From positions 36,041,413 to 36,105,412 of the forward strand of contig NC_089753.1 in assembly GCF_040412425.1 (NCBI RefSeq): 64,000 nucleotides of DNA. The letters are read 5' to 3'. A model generated the notes under the pieces. The model ran no database searches. It saw nothing but the letters and a program-made list of their open reading frames with translations, and was not told the origin of the DNA. The position numbers and the translations under genes are program-made. Source of the stretch: Macrobrachium rosenbergii (lineage: Eukaryota; Arthropoda; Malacostraca; Decapoda; Palaemonidae). Positions 23,484-35,235 of the stretch are shown here, piece after piece; within the stretch, counting starts at the first letter, position 1; each line of letters begins with the position of its first letter.

Positions 23484-24248
23484 ATGGAGGAAGTGAATGT
23501 AACGCCAGAAAACGGCAGCTGTGATGACCCAGACCAGGAAGATCAGGAGAACGACGCATCGTTGAAAGCCGTAGCTGCTCAAAAGAGCGCTTCTTTCTAC
23601 ACTGATGCTGCTGCCTATTGGGATAAAGTACCTCCTACCGTCAACGGGATGCTAGGAGGATTCGCGCATATATCTGCGGCAGATATCAGTGGGTCTGACC
23701 TTTACCTGAAGGGCGTTTTCAAAATGAAAAATCCCCCGGGACACGGACGAGCAGTCGATTGCGGTGCTGGCATCGGTCGTATTACAAAGTACTTATTACA
23801 GAAACACTTCGGAAAGGTAGATTTAGTCGAGCAGTGTCAGAATTTTATCGATCGTGCAAAGGAGAACTTCAAAGGCTCCAAGAAAATAGGGGAGTTCATA
23901 TGCCTCGGGCTTCAGCATTTCTCCCCGCCCCCAAACACCTACGATGTCATTTGGTGCCAGTGGGTGTTGGGACATCTGACCGATGAAGATCTTGAAAAAT
24001 TCTTCGTCAGAATGGGAGAGGGATTGAAGCCCAACGGTGTTATCATTGTCAAGGAAAATGTTACGTCGTCTGGGGAGGTAGAACTGGACGAAGAAGACTC
24101 CTCTGTGACCAGATCTGAGCAGCTGCTTCTGGAGATCATCGAGCGAACGGGAATGAAGGTGCTCAGGAACACGAGGCAGCCTAACTTTCCTAAAGGACTG
24201 TACGAAGTGAAGATGATGTGTCTTAAACCAAAAAATTCCTTGAATTGA
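23484..24248 (+). CDS. NTMT1: Protein N-terminal methyltransferase 1 (alpha-N-methyltransferase)
   Basis: 254 codons, ATG at 23484 to TGA, with an in-frame TAA at 23430-23432 just upstream; a GTG-led reading from 23457 would add nine residues but ATG is preferred. The enzyme methylates the alpha-amino group of proteins with exposed X-Pro-Lys N-termini (known substrates of the family include RCC1 and ribosomal proteins), using SAM. Residues ~38-59 give FYTDAAAYWDKVPPTVNGML, the family N-terminal signature; 92-98 DCGAGIG is the SAM loop; 157-167 WCQWVLGHLTD and 190-192 KEN hold the Trp160, His164 and Asn192 equivalents of the substrate pocket; DSSV at 205-208 supplies the catalytic Asp. Length is slightly above the usual ~223 because of an acidic N-terminal extension (~35 residues). 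No intron interrupts it, whereas the human gene has introns; intron loss or an intact retrocopy are both possible. Confidence 0.95.
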   Translation: MEEVNVTPENGSCDDPDQEDQENDASLKAVAAQKSASFYTDAAAYWDKVPPTVNGMLGGFAHISAADISGSDLYLKGVFKMKNPPGHGRAVDCGAGIGRITKYLLQKHFGKVDLVEQCQNFIDRAKENFKGSKKIGEFICLGLQHFSPPPNTYDVIWCQWVLGHLTDEDLEKFFVRMGEGLKPNGVIIVKENVTSSGEVELDEEDSSVTRSEQLLLEIIERTGMKVLRNTRQPNFPKGLYEVKMMCLKPKNSLN

Positions 24249-27200
24249 ATCGTTTATGAATAGCGTAGCACAACGCAAGTTATATTTTGGTTTTAGACTA
24301 TTTATGACTAGCTTGACATGCTTCATTTAGGATATTCCACTAACTTGAGGTTAATAGTTAGGCTAACAGGGAGTAATTATTTAGCTCCGCATGTATTAGG
24401 AAAGAGATTGTAATTAGGCTATTGCCTGCATTTTTGTAATGTCCTCAGGCTACAAAATTGCAGAGAATGGATTACAGTACCTTTTTAGGCCATAGTATTA
24501 GTTTAGAGTTATACCAGTATTAGGCTAGCTACGTTTATTAAGACGTTTAAATTAGTACGGAAATCATTTTGAATGTCCATATCAATCATAGTTTAAACTG
24601 CCTACTTAGCATAGCTGCCAATATATTTAATATATCAGTTGGCAAATGAAAAAACTCACTGTATTACATTTTGCTTCACTGCACTTCACTAAGACAAATC
24701 TATACTGGTATTAATTACCACATGTAATCTCATTTATGCAGTTCAGTTGTATTTATGTAGAACATTAATCACTGTACAACAGAGTATATGGATCAGATTG
24801 TTTTTTTCTCATATGTGTTTGAGAGTGCCTACCTTCTTGTACATGTTAAGCCAACATGGACAAGTTAAATTTGTAAATGTACACATATACTTCAGGTAGC
24901 TTATAGGCAAAAGAAGATGCTTATTTTTTAACGTCAAAAAGTTCAAGGTAACATTTTAATTGCTCTAAGCACAGTATGTTGATTAGACTGCTGTGACTTG
25001 CCTAATATATACGGTATTGTATATTGAAATTGTGGTTAAATCTGTGCATGAACTTCCTTGCAATTTGATTATAAATATTCATTTTTCCCAAAAAGTTTGA
25101 GTAAAAATTATTTGTTTACAATATATTCATGCAATGTACAATACTCTGATGGAGTTTTTCTTTTTTTTATGTATTTGAACTTTTGCATCTCATTTTGTAA
25201 CTTCTACTGGCAGATTGTATAGGTTATTGATCAAGAGAATAATTTGTTTTTGTATGTATATTTAGTTGCACACTGAAATTGAAATGTATGTATATTTAGT
25301 TGCACACTGGCATTGAAATGAATAAGAACTTGACATTATTATAAGGAACATTTCCTTTTACAAAGATATGATTACTGCTCAGTTTAAATATTATACACAT
25401 CAATGAAGTACCTGATTCAAAAGCCAGGATACTGTGATTTTGTCGAGACATGTATCTCCTTAGAGGAATATATATGGAATTCCATGTCCATATCTTATCA
25501 AATGTAAAGAATCGTATAAGTGACCTTTACTCCTCATAGACAATTCATTATCTCATAATTGAATATGAAAGATTTTCTGTTCATTTTTTTTTTCCCTTAA
25601 AAAAGGAGTAAATAGCATGAATTCGTTGTGCATGTAGTTATTTGGTAACTCAAGCTGAGATGTAATTTATGTGAGGTACCCTAGTCCTGATTTTTTTTTA
25701 AAGGTAGTTATCATTCTTAGACTTGAAGAGTTGTAGTTTTAATAACTTTTTACATTGTGTTATTGGTTGTAAAAAAAAGTACAAAATAGCAAGGGTCTGG
25801 ATGTTCATTGTACTTATATAAAAATGACAGTCTTGCACTAAAATGGAAAATTTCCATAATTTTTCTTGAGGTTTTAGACATTTTGGTAGAATAATAGTTT
25901 CACAGTAATCATTCCCTTTTATTGAAAAATTTTTCCATATTAATTTAGTACTTTGCTAAAGGTGCAAGATTTTTTTTTTTTTTTTATCTCCAGCCTGCAG
26001 CTTGGATACCTGATAAGTGCACTGACTAAGGTGTCTATGAGACCTTCACATAGGTTGAGATTTCAGACTTCTTTGAATTCCCTCTGATAGAAGTACTCCC
26101 CCATTTTTAAGTAAGTGCACTGTTTTGTGGAAACTTTTAAAGCTTTATAAGTTTACTATATACTGTATATCCATTGGAAGGTTTTGACTCTTCAAGTTTT
26201 CCCCAAGCTGGCCTTGTGAGAAGACTATTAACTGGGTTGTCTAGTTATAGGACATTTTTACAGTACAGATAATAATAATAGAAGTCCATAAAACATAATG
26301 AATTGGTTTGTGGCTTTGAGAAGCATTTGCATGCAATTTGGAAGGCTGCCCAAGATAGTCTTCTTCCAGACAAAGGCTAGAGTTCCAGCCATTTTTCAAA
26401 CGAGGTTTTTGCTAACAGTTGTCCCGTCTTTATCTTTTGTAGCTGGTTACATTTTACTTGTAAATTGTAAAATTATGATAAGCTCAGCAAACTCTCTTGC
26501 AGCGTTTATTATTAAGCCTATTATCTCTAAAAGTGAGCTGAGTTTACTTTTCACTTTCAGCAACTTGTTTATGCAAACTGAAGAGTTGTTTTGAAGGCCT
26601 AAGTTTCCATTCAAAATTTCAGTTTGAAATTACTGGATTAAACCTCTCCTTGGCTTGCTGTACCTTACTGTTTGAGTTTGCAGGTAAATTCATTATTACT
26701 GCACTTCACTACATAAAGACAAAATTTTGTTGTATATGTATTTTTCATGTAGCTATTCTGACTTCATTCTTAATTCCAAATGATTTATATATATATATAT
26801 AAACTTTAGTATATATTATTGTAGACCCAGAAACTCTTATTGCTTTTATTCAAGTGCAGTACACAGTTATTTAATATACTATACAGTACTGTATATCATA
26901 TTCTGAAAAGATGAAAATTGTACAAAGTCCTTTTGGAGAAGTCTGTAAATACTGAAACTTAAATACCTTTGAGAATTCATATTTCTTTGATATTCTTGTT
27001 GCAGGTTACTTTCTAAGATTGAATAAAAAATAATCCACAGTGATTTCTTTGGCTAACCTGACATTTTGTATTTATTAGAACAAACTTAGTTATGCCTGGA
27101 TACTGGTGGTCATTTAACTATTGACAATTTTCAGTGCTTTTTATAAACAGTGAGGTAAACTGATTTTTGCTAAGTATCCCTTACGCAATAATGAATAATG

Positions 27201-27250
27201 TAAGTAATTCTTATCACTTGTATCAGACAGCTGTAAAGAGTTACAGATGT
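24249..27250 (+). other. Probable long 3' UTR / flank of NTMT1
   Basis: About 3 kb of AT-rich, microsatellite-poor, unique-looking sequence, quite different from the repeat-laden regions around it. No coding signal apart from a meaningless 98-codon frame at 26298. A 34-bp tandem duplication (TGTATGTATATTTAGTTGCA..) lies at 25251-25318. A possible poly(A) signal, TTGAATAAAAAATAATCC, is at about 27018. Confidence 0.5.
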
Positions 27251-27254
27251 TTTA

Positions 27255-27602
27255 CAGTACAGTACAATAAACCCCCCGTATTCGCAGGGGTGCGGTCCCC
27301 CCCCCCTGCAAATAGCTAAAACCCGCGAATACTTAAAACCCCTCTAAAAACACTTAGAACTGCCTATTTTGGTAATTTAAACACAAAAAAACCCTCTAAA
27401 AATACTTTCACCTGAGTATTTTAATAGTTTTATCACAAAGGGTGCATTTTTCAGTCAAGAAAATATGAAAATACAGTAATTCGTGAATATTTCTCAGTGA
27501 AAAATACCGCGAATGGGTAAATTTTCCGCGAAGAATGTGTATGTACATTCCACAGAGAAATCCACGAATAGTGAGACCCCGAATACGGGGGGGTTTGCTG
27601 TA
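27255..27602. mobile_element. MITE with CAGYAAACCCCCC inverted ends, TA flanked
   Basis: The left end (ACAGTACAATAAACCCCCCG, then TATTCGCAGGGG) and the right end (CCCCGAATACGGGGGGGTTT, then GCTGTA) are inverted relatives sharing AAACCCCCCGTATTCG. Inside, CGCGAATAC, CGTGAATATT and CCACGAATAG keep recurring. TA at 27601-27602 is a possible target duplication, pointing to a Tc1/mariner-pogo-type source. No transposase is present. The left limit is fuzzy because of a short CAGTA repeat. Confidence 0.65.
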
Positions 27603-27609
27603 CATGCCT

Positions 27610-29090
27610 GAATTAAGGGCCTTCTGTGCTTTAATAGTGTTTTACAAAGCACTGACAATGTTTAATGTGGAATGGCACATGTAATATTGATTGTGATTTG
27701 CATTGTGATAAAAACGGATCCATAGGTTAGGTTCATACAGCCTACAAGACCATTACTCTACTTTACTAAGAACTGTTCAGCAGTAATTATGTAGGGAAGT
27801 GCGAGTTCCTCTTTAATGTGTTCACACACCCTTTGCAAAAGGTCTTACAATTGTTCTTTTATTCACTGCAGCTGGAAGTGTAGTATGCTATGCAGCAATA
27901 TCTTGTTTGCTCTTCATTCATTATTTTGTTGCCTTTTTTTAATGTGTTTTATGTAAGGTTCATGCTGTTAACAACTACAGTCCCTTAGTACATAATGCCC
28001 AGTATTGTAGACAAAAAGCACCAACCCCCTAATAATCAAGAAAAAGGTACTTAATTAAGAGGAGTAGTCATGTACTGCAGTTATATTTATAGTGAAGTTC
28101 TGAACTATTTATTCTTAAGGGATGTAATATTACCCTCTACTGGATGTTAATTAATCTTTGTTAGCAGGATTGCTAAAAAATTTCATGAAAACTTGTTGCA
28201 GGGTAATCATAACATGAATTTTTGATTATGGATCTCTGTCCATTATGAATAGTTCTCTTTCTTTAAAATTCTTTTTGTTTCATCATAACCCAATTACTTT
28301 TGCCTTTTCTGTGGCAGCTGTCATCTCAAGGCATGTCCCAAAAGAGGAGTTTCCCTTTCCACAATTATGTGTGCATCCAGGTTTCTGAGTGCTTCTGTTG
28401 GTGAAAACTGGTTATTATTCTGTGTCTGTTGTTGAACAAGATTTGCCTTTTCGTTCCCAAAATATTTTACAGAAAAGCTCAAATCATTATGATTCCTAAA
28501 AATCATTTTCCTTAACTAACTGATCTTAATATTGCCTTTATTTTGTTTGGCGCTTGTATTTTCTGACATTTTCATTCTTTCTCATCTTGCCTGTAGTACC
28601 TGTTGGCAGCCTACGGTTATTTTCTTTGTTCATCCAGTCCCTTATGTAATAACTGTTTTTGGGTATTTTCATATACCCTGTACCTCTGGTCCTTTTAGCT
28701 AAAAAAAGATGCTCTTGGCTATGCTTTATTCATAATTTCTTGCATCGCTTAATGAATCCTGAATATCATTTGTGTAGATTAACTGGTTTCTATCAAAGCT
28801 TAGGACTTTCCATGATTTGTGTTTAGCCTAGGGGTTGCTCCAGTAAATACACTGGTAGATACTTTTGCTAATTTCCTTTGGCTATTATGGATTTTGCAAT
28901 CTTTAGTCATGTACAGTATTGGTTCGCAAAGCTATTTCTTGTTTTACTTCACCATACTTAGGTGTACATTTACTGCACAGAGTATGGTGAGTGGTATTTT
29001 TACTAGCAAAAGTACAGGTATCCTTTTCCTAGCTAGTATCATTAGTCATTCTGTGTTATCATTAGTGGCATTGTTGTATTTACATTATAC
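27610..29090. other. No gene seen
   Basis: AT-rich anonymous sequence. The frame at 28819-29100 (93 codons) is hydrophobic but matches nothing I recognise and is probably chance. Confidence 0.55.
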
Positions 29091-31159
29091 TTCAACATAG
29101 GTGTATGGGAACTCCTGGCAAACAGTGCTGGAGCCTCAAGCCCCCTGTACTATGCAAGCAGCCACAGGGATCAAGTGTGCTCTCCTCATTTGACCTATAA
29201 CTTGTAAGGACTGGCAAGCCACTCAACAGAATGTTTATAATGCACAGAAGAATTATCAGAGGTCCTGGACCTCTCTCTGAGGGGCACAGTGTCTCCTCCA
29301 CATTGAAACACTTCTGTGCCTTCTGTGAGCCCAGAAGAGAAAAGCTCTAGATTCAGCAAGCTTAAGAACTTGTTATACTCTCAACTCCAGCTGATGAACA
29401 GAATCTACAAGATCTAAGTGAGAATCTGTTAGACACGATATGTAAGCTACAAGCTCATACCACTCCAGATCATTGGAACAGATCTTAGCTTGTACCAATT
29501 TACAGGAGGTCCATTTTGTATAGCTAGTGTATTGTTTGGCACCTGATAACAAGGTTCCTATGAGTCCCAATGAAACCAATGCAACACCATCCTCTCTCCA
29601 AATGGAGAGACTTACTACCGCACTGCCTGCCGTGCAGGCCACTACTTCAGATACTGAAGCAGTTCTTTACATAACAAGCCTACTCTTGCTGCATGCACTC
29701 ATTGCCCTTTAGTTTCAAGCAGTATGCTGTGCAACACTCCTCAGTAGGCAGTCATTCTTGGAGAACAGCATCAGGAGATTCATTCTCCTCTTATGGTAGC
29801 GATTCTTACTTGTACCACATTAAGAAGAATGAATGTTACAGTGCACTGAAATATGGGAGATACAAATTTTGTGCTGCATAGTGAGCTCCTAACAGATCTG
29901 CTCTATTCAGCTACTTAGATAACAGACCAGGTTTCATCTTCCATCACCACTCATCTTATCTATGATACGAAGGAACAGGTTAGCAAACTAGTCTATCCAA
30001 GCAGAGAGGAGCACAACATGGTAAATACATCATGCATTTCCACTGTCATCAGAGCTTAAAGCCATGATGAGACCAGTTCTCATGCAGCACCTAATCCAGG
30101 TGTCACGAACCAGCACTTTTTCAGTTCAACTGACTCATACTGCACAGCTCACACCCATCTTAACTGTGTCCTATCCAGTGGTCACCACAAATTTTGCTCT
30201 TCATCTTGCTGCACCTCACTTAGCCTGCACGACATGCAACAATCTACTTTGGTTGCATGCTGCATACTGGCATACAGGTATCATACTCTTTCACTGGAAT
30301 GCTTGTACGGTTCTTAGCAACTACCTGAATATCTGCAGACATGCAATGAAGTGCTAGAGATGTATACATGGAGAATGACTCTCTCTCTCAGGCTGATAAC
30401 ATTGCTTCTTTCTCCAATGTAGATGTTTTTCCACCAGCCAGAGCCCCTCACAATTCTTTGGCTCACAGTAGGAGGGGACTTTTCAAGGTATTCTCTCTCC
30501 TTATTCCAGAGGTAGAAGCAGTTATGAACTTCCTCGAATCCAAGCAGGAGGATCTGCCCTTCCAGTCCCATTCATCAGGCTATGCCTAAGTCTCCAAGTT
30601 CATCCTTTCAGCCAAGAAGGTTCATCAGACTTTTATGGAGACTGAAGGATGAAATAAAATCTGCTTCTACCTGCAGCCTCGGCTTGTGGGGGCTTGTTGC
30701 CATTGGAAAAGAATGAGTTTAATAGTAAAAGAAAAAGTTAACACCTCCCACTTCCGGAGACAAGCCCCCAATGGTTTCAGATCCAATCTACTTCCTGACT
30801 GAAGCTTTAGATGCACAAGTAAGGTCATTAATAAGGGAGGCCATCAAGGAGGAGACTGCTGACTTGGAGGGGTTCTACAGGTGCCTCATACAACTCTTGC
30901 TGTTTTTTAATATTCTTTTTATAATAACTTTTTCCTCATGCTATTATTCATGCAATTAATTCACCTCTTTCACATTTCATTCCAGTATTGAATGACCTAT
31001 GGGTCACACTGCCTGGCCTTCGACCTAACACCAACACTCCAACCATTCTTAGTGTCAGTCAGCTTTGAGGATTCCTTATTCTGGCTCACCATTCATCATT
31101 TCTAAAGGAGTACTTTTGGATCTGATAGCATTTAAAAAAAATCCAATTCAGGGCTCTTC

Positions 31160-31481
31160 ATTTCAGCCTAGCAATGGACCCTCCAGTCATTAGTTGGGTG
31201 GTGGCTCCAGTGGCTATCTGGGCCCACAAGAGGCACATCAGGTTGGTAAAGTATCTGGACGATTGAGCTATTATGATCTCATCAGCAGTGGAGCTCCAAG
31301 ACCACCTAACCAGCCACACCAGCAGGGTCAAGTAAGACTTGCAGTATTTCCTTCCAATATAGCCATCTGCTTAAGAAGGGAAGGTGATATTTCAACTGCT
31401 GTAGTTCACCTGACTCTAGACAGCAAGATTTGTTGTCATATACTGCAGCAGTTTCCTAGCCTGAAAGTGATAGGTCACTAA
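31160..31481 (+). pseudogene. DIRS-like reverse transcriptase fragment with mutated YLDDW box
   Basis: In the frame of 31201 the sequence reads VAPVAIWAHKRHIRLVKYLD, then D, then TGA, then AIMISSAVELQDHLTSHTSR. DIRS-type reverse transcriptases typically read W-A-H-x-x-G-I-R-L-x-x-Y-L-D-D-W here, so the Trp codon has become a stop (TGG to TGA). Another stop follows ~20 residues later. Confidence 0.7.
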
Positions 31482-31483
31482 TT

Positions 31484-32290
31484 TCAATAATAATAATAAT
31501 ACTGATTACTGTACTGTATATTAAAAATACAAGAAACAGAATTTTTAAACAGTAGATCAGCTGTTTTTATAATTGATTTTACAAGGGCAATGTTAATAAA
31601 AACAGCTGACTTACTGCAATTCTTTGGGGTCAAACAGGACTTTTCCTTTAAACCGGGTATAATGCAGTGTTTTGGACTGCTGATCACAAATGTGAATGCA
31701 AAATTACAATAAATGGCAATCCTCGATCATCACTACACTCTAGGTAGCACTTTACTCAGTGTAAACGTGTATTGTACTTACTGCAATACAAAGCATAAAA
31801 GCAAACAGGTGAGGATGAATGTGCAGAGTGAAGTTCTAACTGTCTAGTTTGGAATGTGAAGAATACCACTCCTCAGGCAAACTAGCCGATTAGCTTAGAG
31901 AGAATATCATATGCCAATTGGCTTATTAATGAGGAAGGGGTGGAAAATTTGGGATTAATCAAGTCCATCAGGTGTAGGAAGTGATAAATTAGCACAGTGA
32001 ATCAACTCAGTCCCACAGCTTTTCTCAACTGTAGTTACTGTCTTATGCTCTACGAAGTGTTACGGGTTCTGCGCTAGACAGAGAAAAGTTAAGTATACCT
32101 TAGCTTTACCAGACCACTGAGCTGATTAACAGCTCTCCTAGGGCTGGCCTGAAGGATTAGACTTATTTTACGTGGCTAAGAACCAACTGGTTACTTAGCA
32201 ACGGGACCTAGAGAGATGAATGTTGTATGGTACAATCATTCAAGTTTTACTGTTTTAAGTTTTTATATTGTTTTTTTTTTTCAGTCAGTA
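31484..32290. other. Insertion between reverse transcriptase and RNase H parts
   Basis: About 800 bases separate domains that are normally much closer. The segment starts with an AAT run at 31487-31502, contains a SINE-like piece at 32080-32225, and ends in a T-rich tract with CAG at 32283. No coding signal. Confidence 0.5.
32080..32225 (+). repeat. SINE-like repeat fragment
   Basis: The sequence includes AGTTAAGTATACCTTAGCTT, CCAGACCACTGAGCTGATTA, ACAGCTCTCCTAGGGCTGGC and GGTTACTTAGCAACGGGACC. I recognise this as a short interspersed repeat that is frequent in decapod DNA, from memory only. There is a single copy in this window. Confidence 0.55.
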
Positions 32291-32409
32291 TTCTAGGGTA
32301 AAATGTGATGTGACTAGGTTTATAAGAGACTACTCAATCAAGATCTCAAAGGAAATTGAGTTAGATCAAGTTTTGGTGGCTGGCTAGTCTATCTGCAGGT
32401 AAGAGTTAC

Positions 32410-32700
32410 CCTAGTGCTTCCTATTCCTGAGCTGTCACTCTTCTCTGATGTCTCAAAAGAGGGCAGATGCACCCCACATGTCGGATTTAGCAGCGTCAGG
32501 ACTTTGGGCTGGATATAAGTCCAAGAACCACATCACCCTATCGGAGTTAAAGGCAGTCTTCTTGAGCCTTCAGGCATTTGCTGAGCAGTTAGCAGGCAGA
32601 GTTGTTAAGTTGTCTGACATTACTACAGTGGCTTACCTTCAAACTGAAGGAGACATGAGATCACCCTCCACCTGCCAGCAGTATACAAGTAGATCTTTCT
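32410..32700 (+). pseudogene. DIRS-like RNase H fragment
   Basis: LFSDVSKEGR in one frame is followed, after a one-base shift, by MSDLAASGLW and HITLSELKAVFLSLQAFAEQ, LAGRVVKLSDITTVAYLQTE. These match the RNase H order (D-A-S-x-x-G-W-G-A-H; LELxAVxLALxxF; DNTTVVAYIN) of DIRS/Ngaro elements; the DN pair is DI here. The domain is inactivated. Confidence 0.7.
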
Positions 32701-33349
32701 CTAAGCAGAGAAACTGAATGTTACTTTGATACAAATATTTGTTCCAAAGAAGAACAATGTGCTACAGACTCCCTCAGTCAGAGAGTCCAAGCCTTGCCCT
32801 TAGAATGGTCCCTATATGTGTTCAAAAAATTGTAGAGGATTTGAGGCAACCTTATTCAACTTGTATGCTACCAATGAGAACTGTTTAGCTTCCTCTGGTA
32901 CAACTTGTAAGTTTACGTCTTCCCACTGCTCTCTCTCATAAAACTGTGAATGCAACTATGACCCTGGTTGCTCTTCTCTTGGTTCCCAGACTTACTAGCT
33001 TTCTGGTGGACCATCTGTGGTCCCTGCCATTTTAAAAGAAGCTACTGAGACTATCCACTTTAGGATTATCACTAAAATCTGCAGCTTCTCCAGTTACACT
33101 AATGAAGGTTATCCAGGAGAGGATTTTATGTAAATGCAGTAGAGGTCATTACCATCCCAGTAATACCCACTGTAAACTAATATGTGGAAATAAAAAAATT
33201 ACTATTAGTATTATACTGTGGAAGCTTCAACCTCCAGGCCATAGCAGGCCAAATGGTGCATCTTTTGCAACTGGCAAAGTGCAAAGAACACAGATCCTAT
33301 CAGAGTCACTACTATTAAATACTTCCTAGTGTGTTTTATGTTTGTTTTT

Positions 33350-34917
33350 CCATCCTCTCTCTGAGAGATGGGAGTTACTCTGTGGAATCATTACTTCGCG
33401 TCCCTTGTTTAGATGCAATGGTTGTTGCTCATCAGAGATTATTAAATCTAGACAGGATTACTAGATGATACAGCTGTTGCTATTGTGGAATGCAATAGTT
33501 TTATATCAAACTATTCTTTTAGACTTCCATGATCAGCATACCTGTTAGTATAGTTTTGGATTACAGTACAGCTGATTATTTCAATTCCATCTGCTACCTT
33601 CAAAAGCCCTAATTTTAACTGATTACATGGTACAGGTAACATTTTTTTGGTTCCACATCCTAGCTAGTTAAGCTAACTCTAATAGTATTTGCATTCTTTA
33701 ATTCACTAAGTCTTATAAATATACAGTAGCTGTTCCACATGTACAGTACTGTGCCTTTATAAACACATACTACCTGTATACACTTTTTCCCTGCCATTTA
33801 ATGAGGGGGGTGTTTGGAATAAATCAACTACTCAGTAACCATGACTAGGGATCAAGTTGAGAAAAAGAATTGGAATGCTATTGTCCAGTAACCTGTGAAC
33901 TATTACGGTAAGCATTCTGATTCCAAAATAAACAATTAAGTAGGTATCTCTCTTCATCACTGGATTACAGGCTGTAGTTGTAATTTTATGGGGGAGAAGC
34001 TATCAACCTGGTTTGAAGAAGGAAAATGTTTTGTATTTAATAGCACAGTCTTATGTTATGACAACTAAAATTTGCTGGATACCTAAGCCAAAACGTTTTG
34101 TAGACCCATCTAACCAGGTTGTCCTCCACCAAGCAGATAGCTTTGCTAGGGGTAGTGGGTACTTCTCTTTCATTGCGCATTACCAAAGACATACAAGAGG
34201 ATGTACTGTAGACATTACTAAACAGTCTCCTTGGTGTCCTAACGATGATGGCATAAAAAGCTGGACGATGAGTCCCTCAGCACCTCATTAACTGCCAAAA
34301 GCCAGTTATTTTGCTGGTTACCTACAGACAACTGCCACCTATTGATAAATAATAAGTGATAATGCCTCAGAATCCCTGAAAAACCTCTTGAACACAGGTG
34401 ATGTTCCACTGGAAAGTTTGATCTTTGGCAAACTATCCCTTATTGCAAATTCCCTGTCATCAAATCATGGATCTGGATAAGCAATTAAAGCTTAACCCTA
34501 CAGATTACTTACAATGCTCTGAGGCATCATATGAATTTAATTCAGACAGTGATTTGATCCTAGAGACTAGAAATGAAAGTGAATCTCATATAACCAGCAC
34601 AGTACTGTATGGTAATTACAAATTCCATGTCCAGTGATGACAGGGTTCCACACTGGAAAGGTGCCCCATACCTCAAGCTCTGGAGGTGAGACACTCAAAA
34701 TATGGGTATAAAGAGTATATGAAATGTTTGAACAATAAGGATTAGGATAAAGATTGAAAGGAATGAAGAAGAAGCAGGTTCATCCAGTCAGTTATCTCAT
34801 AGTTCCCATCACAAGACACACAGCTTTTGAAGGTACTGGATTTAGAGAAGCATTTCCATTTAGTTTTCTCCAGTTCTTACCAAAGATGAGTGAAATGAAC
34901 CCTGCAAATTCATTATT
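33350..34917. other. No gene seen
   Basis: AT-rich sequence that may be the outer part of the decayed retroelement (33350-34300), but no domain is recognisable. Open frames at 34013 and 34425 are short and featureless. Confidence 0.5.
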
Positions 34918-34925
34918 TTGGTGAA

Positions 34926-35227
34926 CAGGGGCATCATTTAGGGGGGGCTTGGTGGGGCAACTGCCCCCCCAAGCCTCAACTTGCCCCCCTCACCCTACCA
35001 AGCCCCAAGAAGTAACAGCAGCTGGTTTTCCATTATTCCTACCGAAATTCAAATGCGCCATCACATTAAGTTATATCTTTCTATCTATCTCTATCTATGT
35101 ATCTATTTTATGTGCTTCAAAAAGCACATAAAATGGCTCAAAATCAAAAAACCCCCAGGTGATTAGGCTCGCTTCGCTCGCCAAACCGCCTTTGCCCCCC
35201 CATCAAAAATCTGAAATGACGCCCCTG
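34926..35227. mobile_element. hAT-type MITE with perfect 8-bp target duplication
   Basis: The left end CAGGGGCATCATTT and the right end AAATGACGCCCCTG are inverted repeats (13 of 14), with a second inverted block TTGGTGGGGCAA / TTGCCCCCCCATCAA. TTGGTGAA flanks both sides exactly (34918-34925 and 35228-35235). Termini starting CAGGG and an 8-bp duplication are diagnostic of the hAT superfamily. The 302-bp interior has a (CTAT)n run near 35085 and no coding capacity, so it is non-autonomous. Confidence 0.9.
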
Positions 35228-35235
35228 TTGGTGAA

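Larger units (their letters stand above)
29090..33350 (+). mobile_element. Decayed DIRS-like (tyrosine-recombinase type) retroelement
   Basis: A long + strand stretch with the order gag-like, reverse transcriptase, RNase H, post-RNase H region. Gag-like pieces: NAQKNYQR near 29235, PEVEAVMNFLESKQEDLPFQ near 30510 and LTEALDAQVRSLIREAIKEE near 30800. Reverse transcriptase and RNase H are listed separately. After RNase H, 32780-33000 reads EWSLYVFKKIVEDL and VALLLVPRLTSFL, as expected in this class. Numerous stops and frameshifts and an ~800-bp insertion make it dead. No recombinase domain or inverted terminal repeats are recovered. Confidence 0.6.

Noticed and set aside
26298..26594. 98-codon hydrophobic frame downstream of NTMT1
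   Set aside because: No recognisable domain, AT-rich composition like the surrounding 3' UTR-like sequence, no splice support.
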